Source of the DNA: Neoconidiobolus thromboides FSU 785
Taxonomy: Eukaryota > Entomophthoromycota > Entomophthoromycetes > Entomophthorales > Neoconidiobolaceae
Assembly (NCBI GenBank): GCA_025603075.1
Contig: MU626473.1
Coordinates: forward strand, 1-31,739
Length of the DNA stretch: 31,739 nucleotides
Direction of reading: 5' to 3'
Under the pieces are notes generated by a model. That model was not told the origin of the DNA and ran no database searches. It saw nothing but the letters and a program-made list of their open reading frames with translations. This document shows positions 1 to 11,203 of the stretch, in pieces; the first letter of the stretch is position 1, and each line of letters starts with the position of its first letter. Both the position numbers and the translations under genes were made by a program.

Positions 1-7
1 GAAATAC

Positions 8-410
8 TTATCTATCTTGTTTACAAGGGGTTTGTGTCTTTAACTCGGTTTTTTTGGAAATGGACAAGAGGTAGCTAAAGCTACCTATTGGATAGATGGT
101 TTATTTTTAGAATATAATTAATTTGCTTTGACTAAAGAAAACTTACACCTATGGAGAGTACTATAAACGCTTCCCAGGATACCAAATATATCCAAAAACG
201 CCTTCAAGTCTCTAAGGAAAGATCTACCCAAGTTACAAACTTTATCATCTGTCTCGTCTTTAATCTCATAATCATTGTTATTTAACTCATCTTTCACACC
301 TCAATTCTTGCTGTCTGACTCATCGTTTGCTTTACAATTTTTGATGTTTGAATCAACATTTATTTCGAGTTTTATATCGTTATCCACCACATTTAATTTT
401 GTAAAATCTT
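8..410 (-). pseudogene. Possible degraded or partial coding region at window edge
   Basis: This stretch is less AT-rich than its surroundings. On the minus strand it reads as an acidic, coding-like segment from about 410 down to a single in-frame TGA at 301-303. It then stays open through motifs such as LGRSFLRDLKAFLDIFG to a GTAAGT donor near 136. Splicing to the AG just before the inverted repeat at 69-86 would keep the frame open to a TAA at 8-10. A competing reading exists: on the plus strand an ATG at 151 opens 44 codons (MESTINASQDTKY...) ending in a hydrophobic tail and TAA at 283-285. I recognise no family in either reading. It could be a pseudogene, the end of a gene outside the window, or chance. 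Confidence is low. Confidence 0.25.
69..86. repeat. Perfect 8-bp inverted repeat
   Basis: AGGTAGCT and AGCTACCT are separated by two bases, which would form a tight hairpin. It sits inside the coding-like region at the left edge, and no function is evident. It may be chance in AT-rich DNA. Confidence 0.5.
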
Positions 411-1271
411 GAATAAGGGTAATTCAAATAATTAACAAGCAATATTTTGGTTTAAAACAAGCTCACATTTTCTATTGATTCACAATCAAAATCAACATTA
501 TTTACTGTCAACTATTAAATCTGAATAATCAAATTAAATGCCAAGTTAGAGGATTCTATAACAACTCTTAAAAAGTAGGATAAAACAACAACACGAGTTT
601 AACATGCATAAAATCATAGTATATGCTAGGGATAGCTATGAATATGCTTTCATCTGCTTTGATAGCTTTGGCCTAAAATATCAATATAAAACTTAAATTA
701 AAACTTTAGTTACGTCTGTTTTTTCATATACAATAAATATTTTCGAACAATCTATAGACAGTTTACTCAGTAACCAATTCTTATTCATATCATAACTTGT
801 AGATAACCTTCTTCGAAGATAGTTCTATTATCTAAAATATAAATAAAAATTACCGTTTTGTCTATTTATTTGTTTTATTCACTATCTTTAAATTTCACTG
901 TCATCGTGATACTTTAAGTATGCTACTGAAAATTTTCTATCCAAACAACTAACCTGGTAGGTAGATTGGGTTTCCTCTACCAATTTATTATCGCTACTTA
1001 TCTTTATGATATCTTCATAAAAATATATGTTTTATTTCTTGTGCTACCGTTGAATACCTTTTTCACTTATTTTGAAAATAAAAAATAGTAAAATGAGTTG
1101 ATGTTTACAATAATTCGAGTTTTTATAACAAATTCGAAAATTGCTTAGAAATGAAGTAGCTATTAAGTGTAAAATCATGCCTACATGAATGCTATTTAAA
1201 CAGTTATGTAAATATAATAAAATGTTAGTTGAATTACGTTTAGTTATTTTATTTTGATTCTATTTAGTCTT
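411..1271. other. Intergenic region, nothing recognised
   Basis: AT-rich DNA with stops in all frames and no open frame that resembles a known protein. I see no tRNA-like folding or long repeat. The right end serves as the 3' flank of the tyrosyl-tRNA synthetase gene. Confidence 0.6.
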
Positions 1272-3037
<1,766 letters not shown>

Positions 3038-3245
3038 GTTAAAATACTTTACACTGTGTAATCAATTTTTGGGATTTTGGCTAAAATTTAAAATCTTAAA
3101 TCAACATAACCATTCTTGCTTTCGAATATAGCAACTTATTTAATTTAATTTTGAACTTTAATCTCGAAATTTAGCATGCATAAAACTCAAAAATAAGATT
3201 ATTCCTTATTGCTTTTTCTTTTTATTTCTTTTTTATTCAATAGAG
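3038..3245. promoter_or_regulatory. Short divergent promoter region between TyrRS and RIO1
   Basis: Only 208 bp separate the two start codons, so both promoters must lie here or overlap the 5' ends. A GCATGCA palindrome occurs near 3174. A T-rich run precedes the RIO1 ATG. I see no clear TATA box for either gene. The assignment rests on gene geometry. Confidence 0.5.
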
Positions 3246-5196
3246 ATGGGTGATTCTAGATTTGAGGATTGTTCGGATGAAGAGAATTTCGTTATAAAGG
3301 AAACGCAGAAAGAGATTAAAGGTAATTTGAATCAAAATATTATAAATGAAGACGATGAATATTGGAATGAATCGGATGAAGTAGAGTTTGAAGACGATTA
3401 TGACGACCAGCTTAATCACCTTGACCAATGGAATGAAGCATCTGGAGGTAATAAAATAGAGTGTTTAAATTTATTAGATTATTGATAGTTTTTAGACTTC
3501 ACCAAACAATACAATAAGATAAAGTCGAGACTAAATCAATTAGCCATAAGTTCACCAGCTAGTGGAGCGTCTAAAGAAAAAGTTAAAGAAAAGGCTAAAG
3601 ATAAAAAAGAACTAGTCAAAGAAGAAGCAGGAGCAACTAATAAGTCTAAAAATGTTTATTTAGATCAACTAGCTGCTCTTTCTAAATTTTCTAATAAAAT
3701 TAATTTAGGTAATTCAATAAATATAGTGGTTTATTTAGTATTAATAATTTAGGCGCTATGTTCAATACACAAACTACAGCTGTAGGTGATGGTGGAGGTA
3801 GTCGTAAAGCACAAGGTTATAAACACGTCAATGTAGATAAAGCAGATAGGGCTACTACTGAGCAAGTGTTGGACCCTAGGACACGTATCATTTTATTCAA
3901 GATGTTAAATCGTAACTTATTTACTGAGGTGAATGGATGTATTAGTACAGGTAAAGAGGCCAATGTTTACCATGCAAGTACAGAAGAAGGTGGCCACCTA
4001 GCTATAAAGATTTATAAGACCAGTATCCTTACTTTCAAGGATCGTGATAAGTATGTTACTGGAGAATATCGTTTTAGAAATGGGTACTCAAAATCGAATC
4101 CACGTAAAATGGTAAAAGTTTGGGCTGAAAAAGAACTAAGGAATTTGAAACGTCTTCAACAGGCTGATATCCCATCCCCAAAGCCAATTCTTTTACGTAT
4201 GCATGTTTTAGTTATGGAATTTTTGGGAGATGATAAAGGATGGGCTTATCCAAGATTGAAGGATGCTAATATTAGTGCAGATCGTTTCCCTTCCCTTTAT
4301 CTTCAGTTGGTTAAAATTATGCGTAAGATGTATCATGTTTGTAAACTGGTACACGCTGATTTATCAGAATATAATTTACTTTATCATCATAAAAAAATTT
4401 ATGTAATTGATGTATCGCAAAGTGTTGAACAAGATCATCCACATGCATTTGAGTTTTTAAGATCGGATTGTACAAATATCACCGATTTTTTTAGAAAAAG
4501 AAATGTAGCTGTTATGACAGTTAAAGAGCTCTTTCAATGGGTTGTAGATCCTAATTTACCAGTTGAAGATGGGCCAGAGTTAGATGAGATATTGGAAGGT
4601 ATTTCAGTCAAAGTAGCTAGTAGAAGTTTAGAAGAAAGTAAAAAATTATTAAGTGAGGAAGAGGTATTTAAACAAACTTATATCCCTCGTCATTTGGAAG
4701 AAGTTATCAACGTGGAAGGCGATTTGGATCGTATTGAAGCTGGTAAAGGGGATGAACTTACTTACACCTCTCTTTTGAAGGGAGTTAATATATCTAATCC
4801 TATTAAAGAAATGCAAGAGCAATTACTCTCTAATAAAAAGGCGCAGGATTCCGATGAAGCTGAGTCTGAGGATGAAAAAGATGATGAAGACGACAATGAA
4901 GATGACGATGAAGAAAATATAGATAGTGATAAAGAAGGAGAAGACTCAGATGAAGATAGCGATGAATGGGAAGAAAGGGAGAAAAATGTTGGTAAAGGAA
5001 AAAGATATGAGGACCCAGAGCTTAAAAAGGTAATAATAATAATAAATAAATAAATAAAAAATACTAAATTTATTTATAGCAACGTAAAAAGGAAGCAAAG
5101 GAACAAGCTAGAGAAAGTAGAAAAACAAAGATACCAAAAGCAGTTAAAAAGAGAAAAGAAAAATTAACTAGTACTAAGAAAGGTAAAAAGAAATAG
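3246..5196 (+). CDS. RIO1: Atypical protein kinase RIO1 (4 exons)
   Basis: RIO1 is an atypical kinase/ATPase needed for late 40S ribosomal subunit maturation (release of pre-40S factors), acting in cytoplasm and nucleus. Exons are 3246-3447, 3496-3708, 3753-5029 and 5080-5196, giving 602 residues. The P-loop-like nucleotide-binding segment [11 protein letters not shown] lies at about residues 203-213. The catalytic loop [14 protein letters not shown] and the metal-binding segment YVIDVSQSV follow in the normal RIO order. The ATG at 3758 is internal; upstream exons add an acidic N-terminal segment and a Lys/Glu-rich stretch joined in frame (DFTKQYNK...). The tail is a long Asp/Glu tract followed by a Lys/Arg-rich end ([16 protein letters not shown]), typical of RIO1 and a possible nuclear localisation signal. 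The tail converges on the IMPDH 3' end about 300 bp away. Confidence 0.96.
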
Positions 5197-5494
5197 AGAG
5201 TTTATAGAATTTAAAGATTATTATTAAAGAGCATTCAAATGTATCCTTTCATTTTACTTTTTAAATAGTATATTTACACTTTCAAACCAGACTATTTTTA
5301 TCATTTATTTTATATTTATTTAATGTTCTTTATTTTGTATTTAATGTTATTTTATATTTTAATAAAAATGTTAAAGTTTGTTTAAAATTTAAATATTCTT
5401 TTATTTTACTACCAAAAAAGTAATTTTCTATAGTTGGATTTAAATCATTGAATAGATAGAGAAGGTTATTTACACTTCAAATAATAATTATGAT

Positions 5495-7075
5495 TTAAGA
5501 AAAGAGACGTTTTTCGTAATTATGGAGACCATGGACCCCACCTTCAACCTGAGCAGCAGCAGTACGCTTTTCAAAACGTACTTTACCACTAAATACACCT
5601 TCTTGGAGAAGAGAAACTGAACGGACACCAATGTCTTGGAGTCCATGCTGGAGTCCAATGAATAAATAAGGTACAAATTTACGAATGGAACCCTTATCGA
5701 CAACTGAACCAGCTACACCTTGAGCAACTTTAATAGCATCAGACTCAGAGAAATAACGAGCTAATGAACCAGAATCTTGTTTAGCTTTATCACCTGATTT
5801 TTCCATAGCATCGATGGAGCCCATACCACGATATCTCTTGAGCCTTTTACCTTCGTGGTAAAAGTACTCTCCAGGAGACTCTAAAGTGCCTGCTAACAAA
5901 CCACCCATCATAACAGCTGAAGCACCAAGAGCTACGGCTTTAGTGATATGACCAACGTTTTGGATACCACCATCAGCAATAACTGGAATACCAAATTGAC
6001 GAGCAAATTGAGATACACGGTAAACGGCAGTTCCTTGAGGACGACCAACAGCCATAACTTCTTGAGTAATACAGATGGACCCAGAACCCATACCAACGCG
6101 AAGAGCATCGGCACCAGCAACAATAAGCTCAGCAGCTTGTTCACGGGTAACTACGTTTCCGGCAATGACTTCTACTTTAGGGTAAGTAGATTTGATGAAT
6201 TTAATCATCTCAATTTGGAAAGTAGAGTTTCCTTGAGAACTATCAATTACAACAATATCAAGTCCAGCTTCAACAAGTACAGCGAGGCGGGTGCGATCTT
6301 CTGGACGAGTACCGATAGCAGCAGCAACCAAAAGTTGCTTCGAGTTTTTGCATTTAGAAGCTAATGGGAAGTCACGGTTTTTAAGGAGATCGGAGCGGGA
6401 TAAGAGGGAAACAAGTTCGTAATTTTTATTAACGATAGGGAGTTTACCTTTTTTACTTTCTTTTAAGATTTTGTTGGCTTCATCTAAAGTGACGCCTTCT
6501 TGAGCAACAACAAGCTCTTTGGTCATAACATCACTAACCTTAGTTTCAGAGTTATGAATAAACTGAATATCACGACCAGTAACTAAACCAATTAATTTGG
6601 AGTTTAATTTACCATTTTCAGTGATTGGAATACCACAGAAACCATATCTAGCTTTGATGTCCCATACATCAGCAATGGTAGAATCTGGCGAAAGTACAAT
6701 TGGTTCAGAGATGAAACCATTTTCAAAAGTTTTTACCTTACGAACCATTAAAGCTTGTTCTTCTGAGGAGCAGTTGTTATGAATAACACCTAAACCACCG
6801 AGTAAAGCCATATTGATAGCCATATCAGCTTCAGTAACGGTATCCATAGGACTGGAAACAAAAGGAGTTTTGAGCTTATAGTTCTTAGTAATATTGACTT
6901 CACAATCAACGATATGAGCAGGGAAGTCAATATGACCTGGAAGGATTAAGAAATCATTGTAAGTTAAACCACCTGAGATTTGAGGGTCCATCAACTCTTC
7001 AGCACTTAAACCATCAGCAGTTTGGTTCTTGAGTACTTCTAAGGCACTGGCACAGTCTAAATACTTTCCATTCAT
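5495..7075 (-). CDS. Inosine-5'-monophosphate dehydrogenase (intronless)
   Basis: Oxidises IMP to XMP with NAD+, the rate-limiting step of guanine nucleotide synthesis, in the cytosol. It is 526 residues, the usual eukaryotic length, in one uninterrupted frame. The N-terminal barrel segment ([13 protein letters not shown]) is followed by a Bateman module of two CBS domains (about residues 115-235, ending near [13 protein letters not shown]). The barrel then resumes with DSSQGNS and the catalytic cysteine loop [12 protein letters not shown]. Next come the IMP-binding [11 protein letters not shown], the flap [11 protein letters not shown] and the C-terminal [14 protein letters not shown], all intact. 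A good TATA box lies about 60 bp upstream. Absence of introns contrasts with most neighbours. Yeast names are IMD2-4, but paralog assignment is not possible here. Confidence 0.98.
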   Translation of the reverse strand: MNGKYLDCASALEVLKNQTADGLSAEELMDPQISGGLTYNDFLILPGHIDFPAHIVDCEVNITKNYKLKTPFVSSPMDTVTEADMAINMALLGGLGVIHNNCSSEEQALMVRKVKTFENGFISEPIVLSPDSTIADVWDIKARYGFCGIPITENGKLNSKLIGLVTGRDIQFIHNSETKVSDVMTKELVVAQEGVTLDEANKILKESKKGKLPIVNKNYELVSLLSRSDLLKNRDFPLASKCKNSKQLLVAAAIGTRPEDRTRLAVLVEAGLDIVVIDSSQGNSTFQIEMIKFIKSTYPKVEVIAGNVVTREQAAELIVAGADALRVGMGSGSICITQEVMAVGRPQGTAVYRVSQFARQFGIPVIADGGIQNVGHITKAVALGASAVMMGGLLAGTLESPGEYFYHEGKRLKRYRGMGSIDAMEKSGDKAKQDSGSLARYFSESDAIKVAQGVAGSVVDKGSIRKFVPYLFIGLQHGLQDIGVRSVSLLQEGVFSGKVRFEKRTAAAQVEGGVHGLHNYEKRLFS

Positions 7076-7132
7076 TTTAATTTTGGGGAATGTTAAATTT
7101 TAAATTCCCATGATTAAAGATTGATTTCAAGC

Positions 7133-7141
7133 CTATTTATA
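7133..7141 (-). promoter_or_regulatory. TATA box of IMPDH
   Basis: The minus strand reads TATAAATAG, a full match to the TATA consensus. It ends about 58 bp upstream of the IMPDH start codon, a plausible spacing for a short 5' UTR. It is the clearest core promoter in the window and suggests strong or regulated expression. Confidence 0.55.
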
Positions 7142-7568
7142 CTTCTCCATAATAAAAATTAAGCTTTAATTGGTTAATCTTATTCTCGGTGTAAATAGAC
7201 AACAAATTACAATCGATTAATTTAGGATGACTTATGATCTTATTGGTAGATAGGAATTAATTTTTGTGTATTTGATTTAGGTTAACCAAAGGAATATTAT
7301 TAGGAGTTAGTCATTTTAGTTTAAACCTAAAACTTTTGAATAGGTCCCGTAGCCCGCCTTACAGTATGTAATGGTAGCTTCGTTTTGCTTCTAAAAACAT
7401 ATTTACATAAATGGCAAATATTTATAATTTATGATACTTCACCTTGATATAAAATTGTATATAAACTTAGCTAAAATATTACATTCATTTATTTGTATTT
7501 GAATTATAAACATAATAATCTAACTATTTGTAATCCAAAAGTTTATGGTTTAGATTGATAACATTATA

Positions 7569-7669
7569 TGGGAGTGTTTTTTTTTACTTCATTACTTTTT
7601 CCATCTTTTAAGCGCTATTTGAGTGGAAAAGTTATTAGTAAAATTCTTAAATACAAAAATACATCCCCA
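7569..7669 (+). mobile_element. MITE copy 1 (about 101 bp, TA target duplication)
   Basis: The element has terminal inverted repeats (left TGGGAGTGT, right ACATCCCCA) and is flanked on both sides by TA, as for Tc1/mariner-type insertion. The interior carries TCATTACTTTTTCCATC, the palindrome-containing AAGCGCTATTT and TTAGTAAAATTCTTAAATAC, all shared with the other copies in this window. There is no coding capacity, so it is a non-autonomous element. No transposase gene is present in the window. Confidence 0.85.
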
Positions 7670-7893
7670 TATAGCCTGTCTTAATTTGTTATGTATATAA
7701 CACTTTAAGGGGTTTTATATTAAAACATCAAATATTCATGATCAATAAATACCAACTTTTTGAAGTTTCAATTCTGTTATTTGCCTAATAAGGTATTTTG
7801 AACTTAGTAAGTTTTTACACTTAAGGATTGAGTTCGTTATAATTTCAATCAGGCTTTTAAACTCGGCTTGGAATAGATTGAATGTTTGTAATA

Positions 7894-7993
7894 CGGGGGT
7901 GTTTTTTTGATTTTATTATTTTTTCTATCTTTTAAGCGCTATTTTAGTAGAAAAATTGTTAGTAAAATTCTTAAATACAAAAGTACATCCCCA
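7894..7993 (+). mobile_element. MITE copy 2 (about 100 bp, TA target duplication)
   Basis: Same family and orientation as the copy about 220 bp upstream. It has left end CGGGGGTGT, right end ACATCCCCA, and TA on both sides. Its interior is slightly diverged (TTTATTATTTTTTCTATC in place of TCATTACTTTTTCCATC), but AAGCGCTATTTT and TTAGTAAAATTCTTAAATAC are retained. Confidence 0.85.
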
Positions 7994-8019
7994 TACTTTA
8001 CTTCGGATTTCATGTTTAA

Positions 8020-8039
8020 ATTATTGAATCTTCAATAAT
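8020..8039. repeat. Perfect 9-bp inverted repeat (hairpin)
   Basis: ATTATTGAA and TTCAATAAT are separated by two bases. It lies about 240 bp beyond the CPOX stop codon, in its 3' flank, with no evident function. Confidence 0.5.
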
Positions 8040-8277
8040 GATTATTATATTGGTAAAAAGATAATATCCTTATATTTGCTGTAAGGAATTAATTAGATGA
8101 GCTTACTTTGCTGGATGGTTAGTTTAGATAAAATTCACTTTTTTAAAACGGTTTAACTATTATTAGATATACTAAACTTCATTTTTTAAATGAAATATAA
8201 TTAACTAAAATTCTACTTAAAGATTAACGCTATTAAATAAATATATATTACTATTGAAAAGTGACTTTATTTAATAA

Positions 8278-9459
8278 TTAAGCCCATTCACGAGGATTTT
8301 TCAATACATGGATTAAAATTTCTTCTGGAGAATTAGGCTTTGGTTTGAAATCATATTGCCAACGTGCAGTGAGAGGTAAAGAAACAAGAATAGACTCAAT
8401 CCTTGGGTTGGGGGTATGTAAACCAAACTTAGTACCTCTATCATGGATGAGATTAAACTCAACATATCTACCTCTTCTTAACTGTTGCCACTCTTTTTGT
8501 TCTTGAGTAAAATTAGCGTCTTTTCTCTTTTCAACAAGGGGGAGGTAAGATGGTAAGAAAGAGTTACCACATGCTTTAACAAAGTTGAATAAGTCTTCTT
8601 TATTGCCAAAGCGCTCATCCAAATCATCAAAAAATATACCGCCAATACCACGACATTCACTACGATGGGTATTAACAAAATATTTGTCACACCATTTTTT
8701 AAACTTGGAATAAAAATCAGGGTTTGTTTGATCACATGCGGATTTTAATGTTTTGTGAAAGTGTTTGGCGTCTTCAACAAATAAATAAGCTGGTGTTAAA
8801 TCCGAACCACCACCAAACCACCAAACAGGTTCTTTAGTATTTGGATTTTCAACTTCAAAATATCTATAATTCAAATGGACCGTCGGTGCCATTGGATTTT
8901 TTGGATGAATGACTAAAGATATTGAAGCAGTAAAAAAATTAAATGGTCCATCACCTTCTAACTTCTCACTAGCTTCAGCACGCATCTGTTTTACAGCAGG
9001 TTTTGGTAGCTTACCATGTACTATAGAAATATTTACTCCTGCTCTTTCAAATACATTACCATCTTCCAATACACAACTTATCCCTTCTCCTCCTAATGCT
9101 CGTTGCCATGAATCTTGTTTAAAACTTTTACCATCCAGTTTACTGATTTCTGAGCAGATATCCTTTTGTAGTTGTTTTATGTATTCGCTCATAAGTTTCC
9201 TCATTGGTACCTCTTCTTCTACTCTTGTACTGATATACTTTGGCGCTTCACACGAAATCAAGGTTTTCTATTCAAAAAATTAAATCAAATTAAAAATATA
9301 AATTCTAATTACCTTATACAAAGGACCTAAGTCATATTGTTTATTAAGATAATATGCACTTAAACTTAAGCCTAAAATAGGAACAGTAACCTTCAATGGA
9401 TTTTTATAAGCAATCGTAAGTTCTTTAATATTATGTTTTATTGTATTCAACCGATTCAT
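8278..9459 (-). CDS. HEM13: Coproporphyrinogen III oxidase, oxygen-dependent (2 exons)
   Basis: Converts coproporphyrinogen III to protoporphyrinogen IX using O2, the antepenultimate step of haem synthesis. Exons are 9459-9313 and 9267-8278, split by a 45-nt intron, giving 378 residues. Family signatures are intact: WWFGGGSDLTPAYLF, the histidine-containing CDKYFVNTHRSECRG, GIGGIFFDDLD, YVEFNLIHDRGTKFGL and RIESILVSLPLTARWQY. Exon 1 adds a basic start (MNRLNTIKHNIKEL) and a hydrophobic segment (about residues 22-40, including VTVPILGLSLSAYYL) before the conserved core. This looks like a mitochondrial presequence with an inner-membrane-facing anchor. The family is mitochondrial in animals, whereas budding yeast Hem13 is cytosolic. 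The symbol follows yeast usage. Confidence 0.97.
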
Positions 9460-9565
9460 TTTTAAAATTGATTTTTAGATTTTTTTGAATTTTGAATTTT
9501 ATATTACGTAGACTAAACCTGATTGACTTGAATAAAAGTGGGCCGATTTAATTTTAAATATTCCC

Positions 9566-9666
9566 AAGTATAAAAATGAACTTTGCTATATGATTGTATA
9601 CGATAAATTTATTTATCATGAGTTTTACTCATGAGCATATAATAAAGTTCGATATTTTTGTATCGG
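9566..9666. repeat. Imperfect foldback, candidate second MITE type
   Basis: The left arm AAGTATAAAAATGAACTTTG (continuing CTATATG) pairs imperfectly with the right arm at 9636-9666, which reads CATATAATAAAGTTCGAT and continues to TATCGG. An inner perfect 7-bp repeat (TCATGAG/CTCATGA, 9616-9634) lies between. The total span is about 100 bp, but terminal duplications are not clear. It may be an old foldback element or a chance palindrome. Confidence 0.4.
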
Positions 9667-9945
9667 TTTATAGCACGCTGTCTTTATTCTTTATAAATAC
9701 CATAAAAATAGACTGATTTTTAGTTTAGCTTTTTGTTGTTTTTTTATATTTAATCATTTTTATTTCTGTGTTTATCTAATGATCTTTTTTTGATACAATA
9801 TCAAATTAAATAATTTTAGTTTATATATAATGAGTTATTTTAATGCTGTATTAACGTAGATGATTTATTCACAACTTGTACTAAATAACAATATTAAAAC
9901 TGTTTTTTATCTCATAAGACAAGCAGTTATCTTTAAGTCAACATA

Positions 9946-10046
9946 TGGGGATGTTTTTTTTAGCTTCATTACTTTTTCCATCTTTTAAGCACTATCTGAA
10001 CGGAAAAATTGTTAGTAAAATTCTTAAATACAAAAACACATCCCCA
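9946..10046 (+). mobile_element. MITE copy 3 (about 101 bp, TA target duplication)
   Basis: The best-preserved ends of the family, TGGGGATGT and ACATCCCCA, form a perfect 9-bp terminal inverted repeat (11 bp counting the flanking TA). The interior matches copy 1 closely: TTCATTACTTTTTCCATC, then TTAGTAAAATTCTTAAATAC. It lies in the intergenic region upstream of ARB1. Confidence 0.88.
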
Positions 10047-10500
10047 TATACTATATCATTCTATAATTATATTAATAAGTTTCAACTTAGCATGTTAATT
10101 AGTATCAGTTGGATTTTTCATATATATATTTATTTAACATTTATAATGATTGTTAAGTTGAACAAAAAAGATATTCCCATATATTGTCACTAATAGTTAT
10201 TTACTGATTTGAACATAGTATGAGGTATATTCTCGAATTAATAAAATAAAATAAGTTACTTGTGATTTTATTTTATGTTTATATTAATCTAACCTTTTAT
10301 CTAACCTTCATATTTTAGTCCATACTTTTTTAAATTATGAAAGCTCGAATTTTTATAAGATTTTCAGTGTCAAAAAAGTAAGAATAATATAACAAAGCTA
10401 GTTACTTTAAACCTTTATAAGTACTAATTACACCAGTATTCTTTTCTGATTACGTTTCCTTGTTACGTCGTTGATATTTAACTTTTGAGTATTTATATTA

Positions 10501-10553
10501 CATAATACATAATACATAATACATAATACATAATACATAAACATAATACATAA
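10501..10553. repeat. 7-bp tandem repeat (CATAATA)n
   Basis: Five perfect CATAATA units are followed by a shortened CATAAA, one more CATAATA and a degenerate end. It is a simple microsatellite about 650 bp upstream of ARB1. Confidence 0.9.
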
Positions 10554-11203
10554 GTGTGAATTTTTTAAAATTTAAAAAGTATATTAATACATAATAGCAA
10601 TTTTAATTTAAAAATCAGAATTCATTACAATAAGTCTATAATACATATATTAAATAGATCGTAAATGTTTATTGGTGTTAGTAAGATATAATATAACAAA
10701 AAAGCTAAAATTTTATTTAAATATTCTATTAAATTATAGTAGATTCACTTTCAATTTAACTTTTATAAATCGGAAAATAGAGTTTGATTTTAGAATTAGA
10801 ATCAAGTGCTCAACTTTATATTAAATTTTAAAACAGTATGGGGATTTGGGGAATTATGATAAGATGGTGGATTTTAATTGGCTATGGAATGTGGTTTGAT
10901 TCATTATTATGGCATATAATTTTCTCCTTAAATTTAGATTAGTTCTTTATCAAGCTAAGATTAAATTTATCATTTGCTTATTGCATACTTATGAAAAAAT
11001 AACAATATTTCTTCTAAAATACGATGCATGATTGGGTATTTTAACAATGCGCAATCATTAATGTGGTTTTTATTGGTTGATAATGAAATCAATTAGAAGT
11101 TAACAAACCCAATTAAATACTGGTACCACATGGAATAAAAGTAAATAAAATGTAAAGAACAGAAATCTTAAGATTATCTTTTGTTAGATTAAATAAAACT
11201 ATA

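Larger units (their letters stand above)
7076..8277. other. Intergenic region between IMPDH and CPOX
   Basis: About 1.2 kb without a supported gene. It contains the IMPDH promoter, a short GC-rich block near 7343-7358, two MITE copies, a 9-bp hairpin at 8020-8039 and a 7-bp inverted repeat at 8178-8194. The right end is the 3' flank of CPOX. Confidence 0.7.
9460..11203. other. Intergenic region between CPOX and ARB1
   Basis: About 1.7 kb separates two divergent genes. It holds an imperfect foldback (9566-9666), MITE copy 3 and a 7-bp tandem repeat, and otherwise very AT-rich DNA without a recognisable gene or RNA. An apparent 82-codon frame starting at 9945 is made mostly of MITE sequence. 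The last ~100 bp before 11204 is the likely 5' UTR and promoter of ARB1. Confidence 0.7.

Noticed and set aside
301-303. Reassigned TGA codon
   Set aside because: VPS13 ends naturally at TGA with a family-typical C terminus, and TGG alone encodes Trp in the clear genes, so the standard code holds.
7343-7372. tRNA or other structured RNA at the GC-rich block
   Set aside because: No T-loop GTTCNANNC, no acceptor-stem pairing and no A/B box spacing could be found.
8909-9283. 124-codon plus-strand ORF opposite CPOX
   Set aside because: Antisense shadow of the conserved CPOX exon 2.
9945-10193. 82-codon plus-strand ORF beginning MGMFFLASLLFPSF
   Set aside because: Its first 34 or so codons are MITE copy 3 sequence, and the rest is AT-rich intergenic DNA with no family resemblance. 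The equivalent frame is not kept in the other copies.
10835-10853. Fifth MITE copy starting TATGGGGAT
   Set aside because: Only the first nine bases resemble the element end; the following sequence lacks the core and a second terminus.
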